Positions 49,401-62,020 of a stretch of 64,000 nucleotides of DNA are shown piece by piece. The notes beneath the pieces are model-generated. The model saw only the letters and a program-made list of their open reading frames with translations, made no database searches and had not been told where the DNA came from. How positions within the stretch are numbered: position 1 is the first letter of the stretch; each line of letters starts with the position of its first letter. The stretch spans positions 39,368,501 through 39,432,500 of the forward strand of contig NC_089980.1 of NCBI RefSeq assembly GCF_036417845.1. The letters are read 5' to 3'. This DNA is from Apteryx mantelli (lineage: Eukaryota > Chordata > Aves > Apterygiformes > Apterygidae). The translations under genes and the position numbers were made by a program.

Positions 49401-50294
49401 TGGCTCTTGAGGAAGGAGTAGTTGTGAGACTAGTTAAGGGGAGGTATTCTTATTCACACGAGTCAGCAGAGAAAGAGGCTGAGACTTAACTTGTGTGCTC
49501 AACCAAGGAATGTGTAAATAAGATGGACACTTTTGATAAAGTGCAGTCAGCAAAGTGAAGCTGCTTTGTAATAGGCCAAATAAGACGAATTAGGAAGATC
49601 AGATTTTTAACAGACTTTATTTAAAAAAATGTTTCATAACATCATGGCAGGTCACAACGTAAAAATGGTTGTCATCAATATTGTTTGGTTTTCTTTAGAG
49701 TTCATGGTAACAGGTGAGGCTGGTATATTCATTTTCAGAAACACAGTTCCTGAACCTGATTACTTTATGGTGTGAAGTTCTAATCAGCAATGAGATAATG
49801 TGTAAAAACTTCATCATAATCTTGCTTGCTGTGAACTGGTCAGGCAAGTTTTTACATACTTAGTTGTCCTGCGTCTATTTGTGATATAACGTTATCTCCT
49901 CTTTCCTCTTTAATTTTTGCCTTTATTTCCATTCACATAATTCCTTCAAAAAATGAGGATGTCTGTAATAGGAAATGATGGGATGGACGTCTACTCATAT
50001 CTGAGTATAAATCTGCTTATAAAATAAATAGTCCAGCTGTTTCTATTAATGGTTCCAGAAGAGGCCTTTGTCTGCTTTAGATTTACACATATTGGTATAT
50101 AGCTCTTATCTGTCTCAGGTAGTAATTAAATTAATTACCAAAATACCCGAGTCTGGAAAATCTTCAGCACAGTCATCTTCACAGTGTTCCTAAGAGGAAG
50201 TGTAATGGATGGAGAACATGATTTTCCTCCATGTCACACAGAAGTACAGCACAATCATGTTTTTCATCTCAGAGCTTTGCAATAGGGGTACCAG

Positions 50295-50440
50295 TAACCT
50301 CATTTTTACAGAGAGGAAACTAGGGTTGAGAAGTGGAATGAATTGACCAAAGTTCTTCAGAAGATCAGGGAGTAAGATAAGAGCAGAACCTAGACTCTTG
50401 AACTGAGGCTTCCGGCTGGCACCAGTTAAATATCTTTCTT
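50295..50440 (-). repeat. MIR-like SINE relic in PRKCE intron 1
   Basis: The plus strand has CTCATTTTTACAGAGAGGAA, then GAATGAATTGACCAAAGTTC, then AAGAGCAGAACCTAGACTCT, the complement of MIR from the AAAATGGG region into the core. Confidence 0.7.
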
Positions 50441-53012
50441 TCTGCCTTGCAGCTTCTTCCTCAGCTGTCCATCACTCATCTTACTCTGTTTTCCTGAAAT
50501 AAGGATTCTTACCATCACGTTTCCATTTCCTTCTTGTAGCATGGCTTTTGCAGGCTATTGTGTTTGATATTTTTGTTCTGCAACCGCTTCATTGTGGGGA
50601 TGCTTTCCTTCCATTATGATGGACACACAGAAATTCAGGACCTCAGTCTTGCTGCATTCTTGAATCTGGACCTTTCTCTATGGAGGTACGGAGCTGTAGG
50701 ACCTGTCTTTCAGAATGTCATAGTACAGTGAGCAGTTTGAAGCTGTGCTGCCTCTGTGGTTGAATAATTGGGGGCAGCACCAGCTTTACTGTTACAATCA
50801 AAAAATCACCATGTAGAGGTATCCTGCATGCATGCATTTTGAACAACTCTGATATTGAGCCTATCTGCATATGAATATACATGGGCTGTCAAAAGAGCTG
50901 AAGAATTGGGTGTGCAAATCCCTTTGAAATGTAGAACTAATTGTTTTAAGTGCCTTTGAAAATTGCCATCCTAACTCATAATTTTGTGTATCATTGACAA
51001 TCCCATAACTGAAGTTAATATGGTAAAAGACAACAGCAGACAAAATGTAAAGCTGCAGTATTTGTTGTTTGATCATTCATGCACATAACTGAAAAGAAAG
51101 TGGACTTCTATTTGGATCACTCATTTGAAAAAAATAGAACGTTTGATTTTCCATTTTTAGGGCCCTGTCTTGGTTACTAGCAGTAGATGTGATAGATTTT
51201 TATAGAAAGGCTTAGGATCATACAGCTGGACTTGTGTGAAAAGGGAGTAAGTGCAGCTGGTGTGTGCTGTGGAACAGCTGTGCAATGCAGCAGAGCCCGA
51301 TAGCCCAACACCTGAGCATGTTTATAAAACAGATACAGTGAGATTATATTGGTGTTGCTTGCCTGGCAAACTATTAGCCTGTGGTTTACGCAAGGCTGTC
51401 CCTGGTTTGGAAAAAGCCACAGAGTCAGTATACCGGATATGCTAACTTGTCTTGGGGTTAACATGTTACACTTTGGGATTGATCCTGAGCTGGATAAATT
51501 GGTGCAGTTTGTAGCAACTGAGGTTTTATGAATTTGAGGAAGAGAGATTCTGTGCAAAGTAAAAGGAGGTGTCAGTTTAGTCACTCATAGTTGTTTTGGA
51601 AATTATTAATTATTTATTGTATTTGCAGCTCAAATCAAGAGAGGGGAGAACACAACATACCTGCTGTAATTCTTCTGCAGTGAAAAAGTGGCATTCTCTT
51701 GGGTCTTTTAATCTCGTGTATATTTTTCATCTTCCTTATCAGTATAAATTTAACAGCTGGACTTGTAAGTATAATAAACCTTTTTACTTACAGTCCTTTC
51801 GTCCGAAAGGCATTATGCACACACTACAGAAAAGATGTCAAAACGGTGATTGTTAAAGTCCATCATACTAAAAGTAGTCAGTGACTTGAATATCAGTTTT
51901 GTGGTGTATTGGGAAGCTCAAGGTATTGGAGTACAAAAGTGCTGAACTTAAGGCATCATTTACTTGGAATTTTCATCTGTTCATGAGAATTACCTTTAAA
52001 CTCTGGGTTTATGCATTTCTGTATGGCCACCCAAAATTTAACAGTGACTTTGCAATACACTGGACAAGGGTCTAGAGTGAGAAGCCAGCATTCTTGGATT
52101 ATAGTCTTGTTTTGCATTTGATTGATTTCAAATATATGTGGCTCATGAAATTTAATAAGAATAGCAGCTTCAGGAAATGTTATTTTAACAGCCTGATTTT
52201 TTACTGTAGGCTTATAATAGTGTAACACCTTTGACTGTAGTGGACTTACTACTTTCTTGCACTATCATTATGCAAATATGAGGAGGCATGGTGCCCAAAT
52301 GCAACTAGTTCTCTCCAAATTCTCCTAGTGTCACAGATTTACTTCCCTGGAACAGTGACGCTAATTAAGTGTTAGCTTTGCTAAGACAGAATGGTTTCCA
52401 GATGAATACAGATTAGTTTATTAATAATGTTGTTAGGTCCACTGTACAGTGTGGGACCATGTCCATAATCATCACTTCAGTGTGAAGTTGACACCTGTGT
52501 CCTCACTTCTTAAAATATGAATTTAGTACGTTAGATGTTTATCTCAAGGTTGACATATTTCAATGGCAAAAAAGAGTGTGTGGGAGGGATACCCAGCAGT
52601 TCTGAAAGTAACTTTGCTCACAAACTAGGGTCCCAATAAAAGCAATAGTCAATGACCCAGACTAGCTCCTTTACGCCTCAGAACTCATTTCTTCTGCCCA
52701 GATCCCACATTCCAGAGCTTGCATCTTCAAACTACTGGCTTAAAACTACTTTCTTTCAACCCTCCTATCCTAGGGCTGATACTGCTTTTCTAATACCACT
52801 TTCCTTTTGCACACTACTCACCCAATGGCAGTTGCTGTCACTGTTTCACTGGTGGCTGTTGAAGTCTCATCCTTTGAGAAGTACCTTGATTCTGATCCTG
52901 GCAGAGTTTAAAGATCATTATGACAGGCTGCATTTATCAAAACTCCTGTGAGGGACACTGTGTCAGAGAAAGAGGATATAGCCAAGGAAAACAAAGCATG
53001 TGATAGCCTCAT

Positions 53013-53013
<1 letters not shown>

Positions 53014-53043
<30 letters not shown>
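53014..53043. repeat. (AAAT)n microsatellite
   Basis: Seven or so uninterrupted AAAT units in AT-rich intron. Confidence 0.95.
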
Positions 53044-54216
53044 GATTTTGGCTCAGAATGTAGGGTGAGACCTCAGTACATGAAGATGAGAAGGAATGAA
53101 ATAATTTATCTTCATTTATTTGGGATAAGTGTGTGCAACTCATTCTTGATTTTCTTTCCTTTCTTGATTCTAGAAAAGTAGATGCCATTCTGCAACACGT
53201 ATGTTCTTTTTTCCCGGGAGAAAGAGAGATTGGTAGCAGCTTTAATTACAGTTAACATATTTAATCATTATAAAGCTTAATTTGAAGACCTACTTTGTTA
53301 CATTGTGTTTCCCAGTGGCTTGATCCGAATGTGTGCTTGTACTTGTGGTGTCATAATGGATAAACTACATTAAAGCTGTGAATATGTGTCATAGGAAGAG
53401 GTTATATTGACAGGAAGGAGACATGTTGGACAGTCTCCCTTTTAGGGTTGTCTGAATGATAACTGTGTGAACGCAGATAGAGAAGGAAAATACATTATTC
53501 AGGGAGAACAAAAGCAAATTCTGTCAGGTATTTCAAGACCATGGTGATTCAATTGAATTATTACTGACTCTTAGTAGCATGCCTGAAAAAAGTAATGTTC
53601 TTTGCTTCAGCTGGGTGGCCCTCGGAAAGGGGAGAGATTCTTTCCTGCCTTTTGAAATCATCAAAGAATATGAGAGTAATCATTTCCAAAGTTATCTCTA
53701 TGTCGGAAAGCCTTGCTGTTCAGGATAAGCCAGGGTAAACAAAGGACAAATAGGAAGTGACTTTTAAAAAGTATGGGTTTGAACCTGCGAGGTGCTGAGT
53801 GTCTCCAGTGAAATGCTGAGCTTGCTTGATTTCCAGTAAGTGTATGGCTCTCAGTTCCTGACAGGATCAGGTCCTAAGATTAGATCTACTATGTGGAGTA
53901 AAATCAACTTATTGCTGTCAGCTTTTTTTTACTGACATTATTGCTTTCAGTGCACATCATCAGTGCTGTATATATGCAGGCATATACAGCACTTGAGTAA
54001 AGATAAAAGCTGATCTACAGGGACTCTATCACTTTCACATCTTAGATTTTTGTCTTTTGCACTAATAAGAACTCTCATATAAAAATGTGACATCAGAGGG
54101 TCAAGCAAAATACCAGATGCTTCTTAGCTAAAGGAAAAATTCTTCTTTAGTTTTGCTATCTTTTTTAGGAGGGTTTCTACTAGGTTTTCTCTTGTCTATT
54201 CTAAAATAATGCCAGA

Positions 54217-54363
54217 TTTGTGTAGTACTTTTTATCAGTAGATTTCAAAGTGCATATCACTTTGATGAGTGTATTGAATATGCAGTCAGGTCCTTTGGGT
54301 AAGGGAGCATGTAGTTGTGTAGTGCTTCACTTTCAAATGGATTGCAAAGTCCTTCACATTTAG
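54217..54363 (+). repeat. Two related short repeat units, ancient element suspected
   Basis: TGTAGTACTTTTTATCAGTA then TTTCAAAGTGCATATCAC (about 54,221-54,260) and TGTAGTGCTTCACTTTCAAA then TGGATTGCAAAGTCCTTCAC (about 54,319-54,358) share the same layout about 100 bases apart. This suggests a duplicated module of an old interspersed repeat. The following bases (GTTGACTTCAGTGGAACTG) also look like ancient repeat tail. Confidence 0.4.
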
Positions 54364-57208
54364 GTCTGTTGACTTCAGTGGAACTGTTTGTGGTGTATGG
54401 GTAACTCAAGTGGCCCACAATGAGGTTAAGAGCTTGTAAAGAATATTTGAGTTATATTCCTCCTCTCCCTCTAATACATACTTTACTGTCCCTACAAGGT
54501 TAATTTGCTACCAATATTTAGAGTTCAGCCATTGCTGGCATTATTTGAACTAAGGGTAAGTATAATGAGACTTTGCTACCAGTCATGCTGAAGGGGAAAA
54601 CTACGTATTTCCTCTGAGTAGTACATAGAAGTTACGTGAGGAAATCGATATGCTGTAATCATGAACTGAGAAATGTACATACAATATTCAGACTGGCTCA
54701 GTCCTTTCATACTTTACTGCTAAAGCATAATTACTGCTATGATGAGGAAGTGGTTAAAATTTTTGCATCTGGTTACTGCAGCACATAGACATAAAACTCT
54801 TTATCTGAAGTGGTACTGCAGTACTTCTTGGCATGACAGAAACAAGGCATGGTGTCCCCCCCCCCTTTTTTTTTAGATGAAGTAGTAAATCTGTGCTAAC
54901 ATTGTGTAGAAAAGTTGGGCCATCTTGAGGAGACCTGAGGGGATCTGGAATACATTATACCTTTACCAGTGTTTCTGTGTTGCATTGTATATTCATTCAC
55001 TCTTCCAGTATATGGATTATAAACAAATTGGAGGCAAAAGAGAGTAAAAAGTAGGCAGGCTTTTGAAAGGAACAGTGTTTACTTCTGCAAAACCTCCTGC
55101 CTCAGGCTTCTGTGCTCAGAGTTTCATTTAACAGGTTCTTCTACCTCTGTTTCCTCATTCCTCCTGAGGAAATCAAGCTGACCATGCTCATTTAATCATC
55201 AGGCCTCAGAGCCTTCCTTGTGCTCCACAGAAAGAGAAGACTACCTCCGTGCCCATGGAGCAGCAGCACCCGGAGAGTATCTAAAGTACAGATCCTGTTT
55301 TCTAACCATTGAGGGTGGGGGAGGGATTGTTTTCTAGGACAGCTTTTTTTTTTAACTAGGTACATGGTGACACTTTCTGGAAGGCCGCAGGGAAACTAAG
55401 CCAAATTTAGTAAGCCAGAAAGGTGGCTACTCCTTTGGGGTGGGAGGGAGTCCCCTGTCAAGCCTGGGGAGCCTTTGTTTCCCATCATGCAATGATGAAA
55501 GTTGACCAGGATGGTTCCTAACACAGCAGAAAATAAGGCAAAGGACAAGCCTGGGAAATATGGTGTGTTCCTTATAGATATATAAGTATACAGTAATCTT
55601 GAGTGGATAATATTGCATAATCACGAGTGGAGAACTCAGTGTTTGGGGGGAAGGGTGAGCTTAATTTTGAAAACCATGGTGGTAAATAGGGCAGCTGTTT
55701 TGTACTTTCATTTCTAGCCTCCTTTCACCTTGGGACATAGCCTTTCCATTTCATATTTTTGATTCCAAGTATTTGGTAAAGGACTTCCTGAAAAATACTG
55801 ATAACTTCCTATGAACCATTTTCAGACTGCCTTTGAAACTCCGAATTCTTAGCATGAAAATAAATGTGCTTCAGACAGTGCCTTCTCTGAGAAAAGAACT
55901 GGACAAAATCATACTCTTCACCCTACAGATATGGTCAAAATTAGTTGAATACTAGCAATTAATTTTGAGATGGAAGATATGGCTACATCTCTTACAGTCA
56001 GGGCTGCAGTGATCAAGAGTTGGGAAAGAGCTGTTCACAGTTTGTTTACCAATACAATGAATAAGTAACCCTGTGATATTTTTGGCTTGCAGACTGCTTC
56101 AAAAAGGGAGTCCAGAAGCCCTATAGAGCTTTAAAAATACCTCGTACTGATTCAGAATTCCAGGGCTACGTGTTCCCATTGTTTCCTTGAGTGTCAAGGA
56201 ACAAAAAAGCCACCTTTATCCCCTCTTTTCCTTAGTATCTGTAGAATAAAGGATGGGTGGAGAGGATGCTCCCCACAACTCTTATTCCTCTTTTGAGCCC
56301 ATGAAGGTTGTTAGTAAATACTGATGCTGCTTTTAGTGTGAATTGGTTCACTCTAGGTGTTATGAAAACCCCTCTCTGCAAGAGAATGTAGCTGGAGGCC
56401 TCAAGGGAAAGTATGACATGGGAGAAAATCTCCTACAAGAGTGTAGCAGGTAACGGGGAGCGCAAGGCTTAACATTGATGGACGACTGTTTGGAAAGTTT
56501 TTGAAATCAGTGTGGTTATGGGGAGATCTGACTGCAAAGAGCACTTCTCTTATATGAAGAGGGTGAAGCTCAGCCCTCCCTCTTCCTTCACCCCAGTTTT
56601 CTATTGGGAAGTATAAATCAAAGCTGGCAGGCTGTCTTGGCCCTAGATAGAAATGCCCGGGCGGGGAGAGGAGGGAAGAAAACTGGAATGATAACAGCAA
56701 CCTTAAAATAATAAATAGTGTCTGAAATACTGCAGTATTACCCCAGAGAAATGCATGTCCCTGATAAATGAGCCTCAATATTCTCTTTATAATGCTTATG
56801 GGAAACTTGTTGTAACAAGCCATATTATAGCCTTCTGGGGTTTTAATACATTGATCTGTCTGTAGTGCGATTCTGTAACCTGGCTAAAGCAACTTGCTCA
56901 CAGGATGTGTTGCAAGGTTATTGGGTTGTACCTAAATTACTGCATACTGTATGATTTATACAATGTGTTTATATGTGGCTCTCACCACTCCTTATATCTT
57001 TGACACTAAGGGCTTAGTGCTTTAACTAGGAAATTATGTAGACTATTCTGATACCTACAGTCCCATTAGATGTCCCATCCTCAGATGGTCATGCATCAGC
57101 ATATGGAACAAGTATAGATTGTGGGGAATTAGGAAAATGTCCTTGCTGATCTGGTTGTTCAGTAATTGTCCACTAGGAGGTTTCTTGCACCTTTGCTTGA
57201 TGTGTCTT

Positions 57209-57226
57209 GGGGTGGGGGTGGGGGGG
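57209..57226 (+). repeat. G-rich run in intron, possible G-quadruplex
   Basis: Runs of four, five and seven G separated by single T bases; four G tracts can be formed if the last run folds back. Confidence 0.55.
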
Positions 57227-60200
57227 AGATCTGAAAGGTCGCTTCACTCTGCAGACCTCTGACAAAGCATGGCAGTTCCTGTTTTCCATTTGAAGCTGTC
57301 AGAGGTAGTGGTTGTAAGTACTGTATCAATAGAAAACTATTTTTTTCCTAGCTGGTGTGTTTGATCATTGTCTGCTTTGATTAACCAGTTCTGGGGCTTA
57401 AAGTGAGACATATTGTTTTTTCCATTCTTTGTAGTGTTTTTTGGCAAGGGGTGGAGAAAAGGTAGTCATTGCTCCCTTTTCTCTCTGAATTAATTTTGTT
57501 TTATGCTCTTTGTGCTAGAGTACAAAATGAAATGGTTTGCAAATAAACTAAATATTAAAACATAACTAAAAAGTATTTTATATTCCTTCCTCACAGTGCT
57601 TGTGTGAAAATAAATAGAAACAGATCATACTGGGAGAATATTTCTTCCCCCCGCTCCTGAAAATAAAGCAATCTCTCCGTTACTGAAATTTTCTGCAAAG
57701 TAAACCACAAGCAGTCAGGCTGAGTGCTGCAGGGCGGTAGCGTTGTTGTTGTTGTTTTTGCTGGGTTACATTTTTTACTATTGATTTAGCCATTAGCAAT
57801 TGAACTGCTAAAAATGCATCAGTGTTATTTTGAAAATTCACAACATATTCAGCTCAGACCAGGAAGTGAGGTGTTGTCCTTTTAAAGCCCGATACACAGA
57901 AAAGGGTATTTCTGACGCATGACCTTCAGTGCACAGGAATTCCTCTTCTCAAAATCTCATCCTTACCATGAACTTCACTGCCACAATTCATCCTCTCACA
58001 GCTGTGTGAAAAGTGATATATCATAGAAGAAAAAGACTTTGAGAGATTTGATCCTATTTTCTTAAACAATACGGCCTTGCAACATCCAGATCATGAGTTT
58101 TTGCTGAAATTTGTTGTGTGGAAATAAATGTAATTTTAAGTTACAAGACTTTTTTTTTCAGTAGAGTTTGTTAGCTTTTAAACAACTAGATAACTGATCA
58201 GATTGTTCAAATCTCTATATGAATATCTGATCGTAAGTGTAACAATAGCAGTTAGTGGGGTGTTAGTTCCTTTGAAAATCTGGTTTGAATTTTGAGTGGT
58301 GAGTATTTGAAGCTCCACTCTGAAAAAATCTGGCTCTGCATGCACTTTTTTGGTATACTTTTGCTTTCACTTTTTTTTTGTTTGTTTTCCTTTGCTCTCT
58401 TTCTCTCTCTGTCCTCCGTTTAAAGGCAGTGAAAGAACACCTAGTAACTGCTAAGTTTGAGAACTCTGCAAAAATGTTTTTATGACCATAGTAGGTAACG
58501 TGCTATGTTCGGTCTGTGGTGGGAGTGAGTTAGCAGTGGTAATTTTGTGCAGATATGGAATATGACTGCAGTTAAATGCCTGCAAAAATGCCACCTTTTT
58601 ACCAGAGATCTAGAATCTGGAAGCCATTGAATTGAAATCTCTTTGGAGTGGGAGACAGAGGCATCTGGCAGGCATCTTTTGAAGGCTTGGTATCTTTAGA
58701 ATTTGCCAGTTCCTGCTGTTTAACAGCCCAGATTTGCTAACCTCCAGGACATACTACAAGGCCTAGTCTTCTCTTTTTTTCTGTTTTTTTTGTGGAAGTG
58801 GGTGTTGGCTAGAGCTGGATAAAGTTGCAGAGGGTTATGGTGTGGAGATTGATCTGTTTTGCTTTTGCTTTTGTTTTGTTTTGGTTGCTGAATTATTTTA
58901 TTTAACCTGAAGCAATTTATTGCTAGTGTTTAATTTTCCTAGCTTGCCAGTGACAGAGAGATCACTGAACGACACTCCATTGTTTTAGCAAGAAAGTGAA
59001 TAAATGATAGTTTTGTGACTCAAATTCCCTATGAAAGCATTGCAGCTGCTAATTATATAGAGCCTGTATTAGTTTTATCTATAGGATACAATAAGTGTAT
59101 AAGAATTCTTTTCCTTAAGGAAAATGAATTCTCAAAAACAAGTGAGTGCGTTGAATCCAGGTGAATGTAAGTGATGAGTCCTGATGAGATGAGACTGAAG
59201 GTAATTTCACCTACATTAGAAGGCAACACTAAAGCATAGGCATCACAGTGCATACTATCACTTTCATGCAGTAGTAATACAGATTAGTCAATGAAAGACT
59301 TTGATCATAAGACAAATTTTACATTAATTCATAGATTGGGAAGGAAGTAGAAATCAAAGGGCTTGTATGGTCATATACCTGAAGAGAAAATAACATGCCT
59401 TATGTATAGAGATATGCAAGCACAGTGTCAGATGGTATTCATTTTTAGTTGCTCAAAAAGTTGCTCATATTTAAATTCAGTGTTTTGTCATTTTAGCTAA
59501 TGAACTTCTGACAGTTAGTTTTGCCAGAACTGTTTTAAAAGTAATTAAAAGTTAATCAGTCTTGTTAAGAAACAGGGCTGAATTTTATTTTTAAATGTTG
59601 GAAAAATAGTTTATAACATCTTGATACGAAAATTTGTGAACAGATATAAGCCCCGCTTAAAAAAGCCTACATAATACAACTTTGCAGAAAATGTTCTAGC
59701 TTAATTATAGTAATGTGCCTCGAATTTTCCAGTGGGGTCATTTATTTTGAGTATATGTCTTGTCTCTTATTACTGTAACTACGAATAAGCCTGTTGTTGG
59801 GTATGTGTTGCCTAAACGTTGCACGTAACTTTCCTGGAATTTGTAAAGCTATTCTGTTTGACATTAGTTGGCATACCTTGTTTGCAACCCTTGTAATCCA
59901 AAAATAAAATATTTATGTGTCTCTAGTAGCAAAGTACAAAGTACCATATTAAGAACAGCCATATACAGGCCTAGCTCTGTAAGCGTTGTCAATTCCCCCT
60001 AGCTCAGCAATTGATTTCACGTGTCTTTTAAAATCCACTGGAACTACTCTGAAGTTACAGCTGTAAAACTAGAATCATAGTCTGCCTGGGCTGTGTGAAG
60101 CAGCCAGAGAGACTCAACTCTTTTGGTTTAGGATGCCATCACAGTGGAAGTGCTGCTTTTGCAAGCAGACACCGAGAGGGAAGTTGCCTGCTGTGGCCTG

Positions 60201-61990
60201 GCTGCTGAGAAGAGTAGCTGCCACTTGATCACCAAAGCGAGCGAAACCATTAGAAGGAGGCAGGAGCTTTTAAAGAGGTGTATATGAGGGAAAGGTGTTC
60301 TCTTTCTCAAAAAGCAAGTGACCTTCCGATCATCTCCAGGAGGCTTTGGGGAATTGCCTAGCAGGTCAGGGGATGGACAGGGCATGGTTCTGACACCCAG
60401 AGGTTGTACTCAGAGCTAGAGCTGTGCTGTCTCCCCAGCTCCTGGCTGTAGGAGAGCTGTGTTGATTGACAGGCACCCAAGCTACCTGGAGTGCACTGAA
60501 ACTTTTTCTGCATTTTATTTGCTTTATTGGGATCTCCACTTAACTGTTTGCTTTGTTTTTATCCATAGTTGATATTTTTCCTGTATGTTCCTTTATGGGA
60601 GAGGGAAGGAAAAGTGGAAGAGGGAAGGCTGGTGGGCTTTCAACCTGTCTAGGGCTTCAGAGGTACATTGAGGATTTTCTTCAAAAAGAATACCATGTCA
60701 GCCACATTGTCTACCAAATAGTATTTTATTCTTTACTGCAGTGAGATTTATTTACATACATCTTTCCCATCCTATCTCATTTTTTCCCTCCATAATTTAA
60801 ATAATTTCATTATAGAAAAATAGTAATAAAAAATCCTCTAAAGGTTATGCCAACTTCATGCTTCAGGGCTAGCAAATCATGTGCATAGGTAGCAGTAGAG
60901 TCCAAAATGTGTCTCAATGTTGCTCATCCATAGCCGGATGTTTAGGAGGAATAAAGCATAGCTGTATTTGAGTTGCTAGTGTGTGCCTCATGGCTTTCAT
61001 CTTGCATTATAATCTTTCTCATGGAAAGGCTGAATAGAGATGCAAAAGGATTAAGCAGAGTGCAGCTTATATTGTTTTTGTATCTCAGTGAATTATCCAC
61101 CTGATATTCCATTTACCAGGGCAAATAGAATATATGTAAAATATATTCCATAAAAATATGTTTCCTACTGAACACTGAACTATATTGTAACATGGTGCTT
61201 TGCTTACAGGCAAAAAGCTAACCATTTATCTTGTATTTTGTTTAGTAACTTCTCAGGGGGGTTAGTGCCAGTTGGAAAATAAGGAGTTAGCTGGTGTATA
61301 CTGATGAGTACTTATCAGTATGAAGATGGTGCTGGTAGTTACAGCAACTCAAAACAAATCTCGTTTAAGCTTTGCAAGTGTAACCAGCATGGTGCCAAAC
61401 AGACACTCTTCCTCTGACTGCACTGGGATTTCTGTCTTTATAAGGGATTGCAGGAACTCTGAGTGGAAGTATTGCCTTGCCGAGTGCTGCTGAGCATGGC
61501 CCAGAGGAAATCACTGAAAGGAAGCAGAGGGACGGCTGCAGTCAGAAATACACCTACTGCAAATCACAAGTGGCAGCAAATGCAGTAAGGAAGCAGACGG
61601 CATGTATTGTGGTCACTGCAAAGACACAGTGAAATTCTCTGGCATTGGGGCATCGCGGTGAACCGAAATCGTGAAAACCCTTGGTCTGATTGTGGTCATG
61701 GGCAGCAAGGTGGTGGGGAAGATAGGAAAGGGAAGAGGCCATTTCAGGACATACAGCCTGCAGAGTTGCCTGGGACTTTTTATGGTAACAAACATTTTAA
61801 CATTATACTCCACCTTTATGCTAGGTGTGGAATATATCCTACACAACCTCCCCTCCCTCCTTTTTAACAGCTTTTCCCTGTGAGAGCCCCAGTCTGTGGG
61901 GATGTGATTGCTTAGAGATAAACCTTCTCCCATTTAACTTTTCTAATTTGTTTTTGGTTAAGAGGCATGAGTTTTATGTATCATTTTTTG

Positions 61991-62020
61991 ATACATTTTG
62001 ATACATTTTGATACATTTTG
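61991..62020. repeat. Three copies of a 10-bp tandem repeat
   Basis: ATACATTTTG repeated three times without change, preceded by a degenerate partial unit (TCATTTTTTG). A small minisatellite-like tract. Confidence 0.9.
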
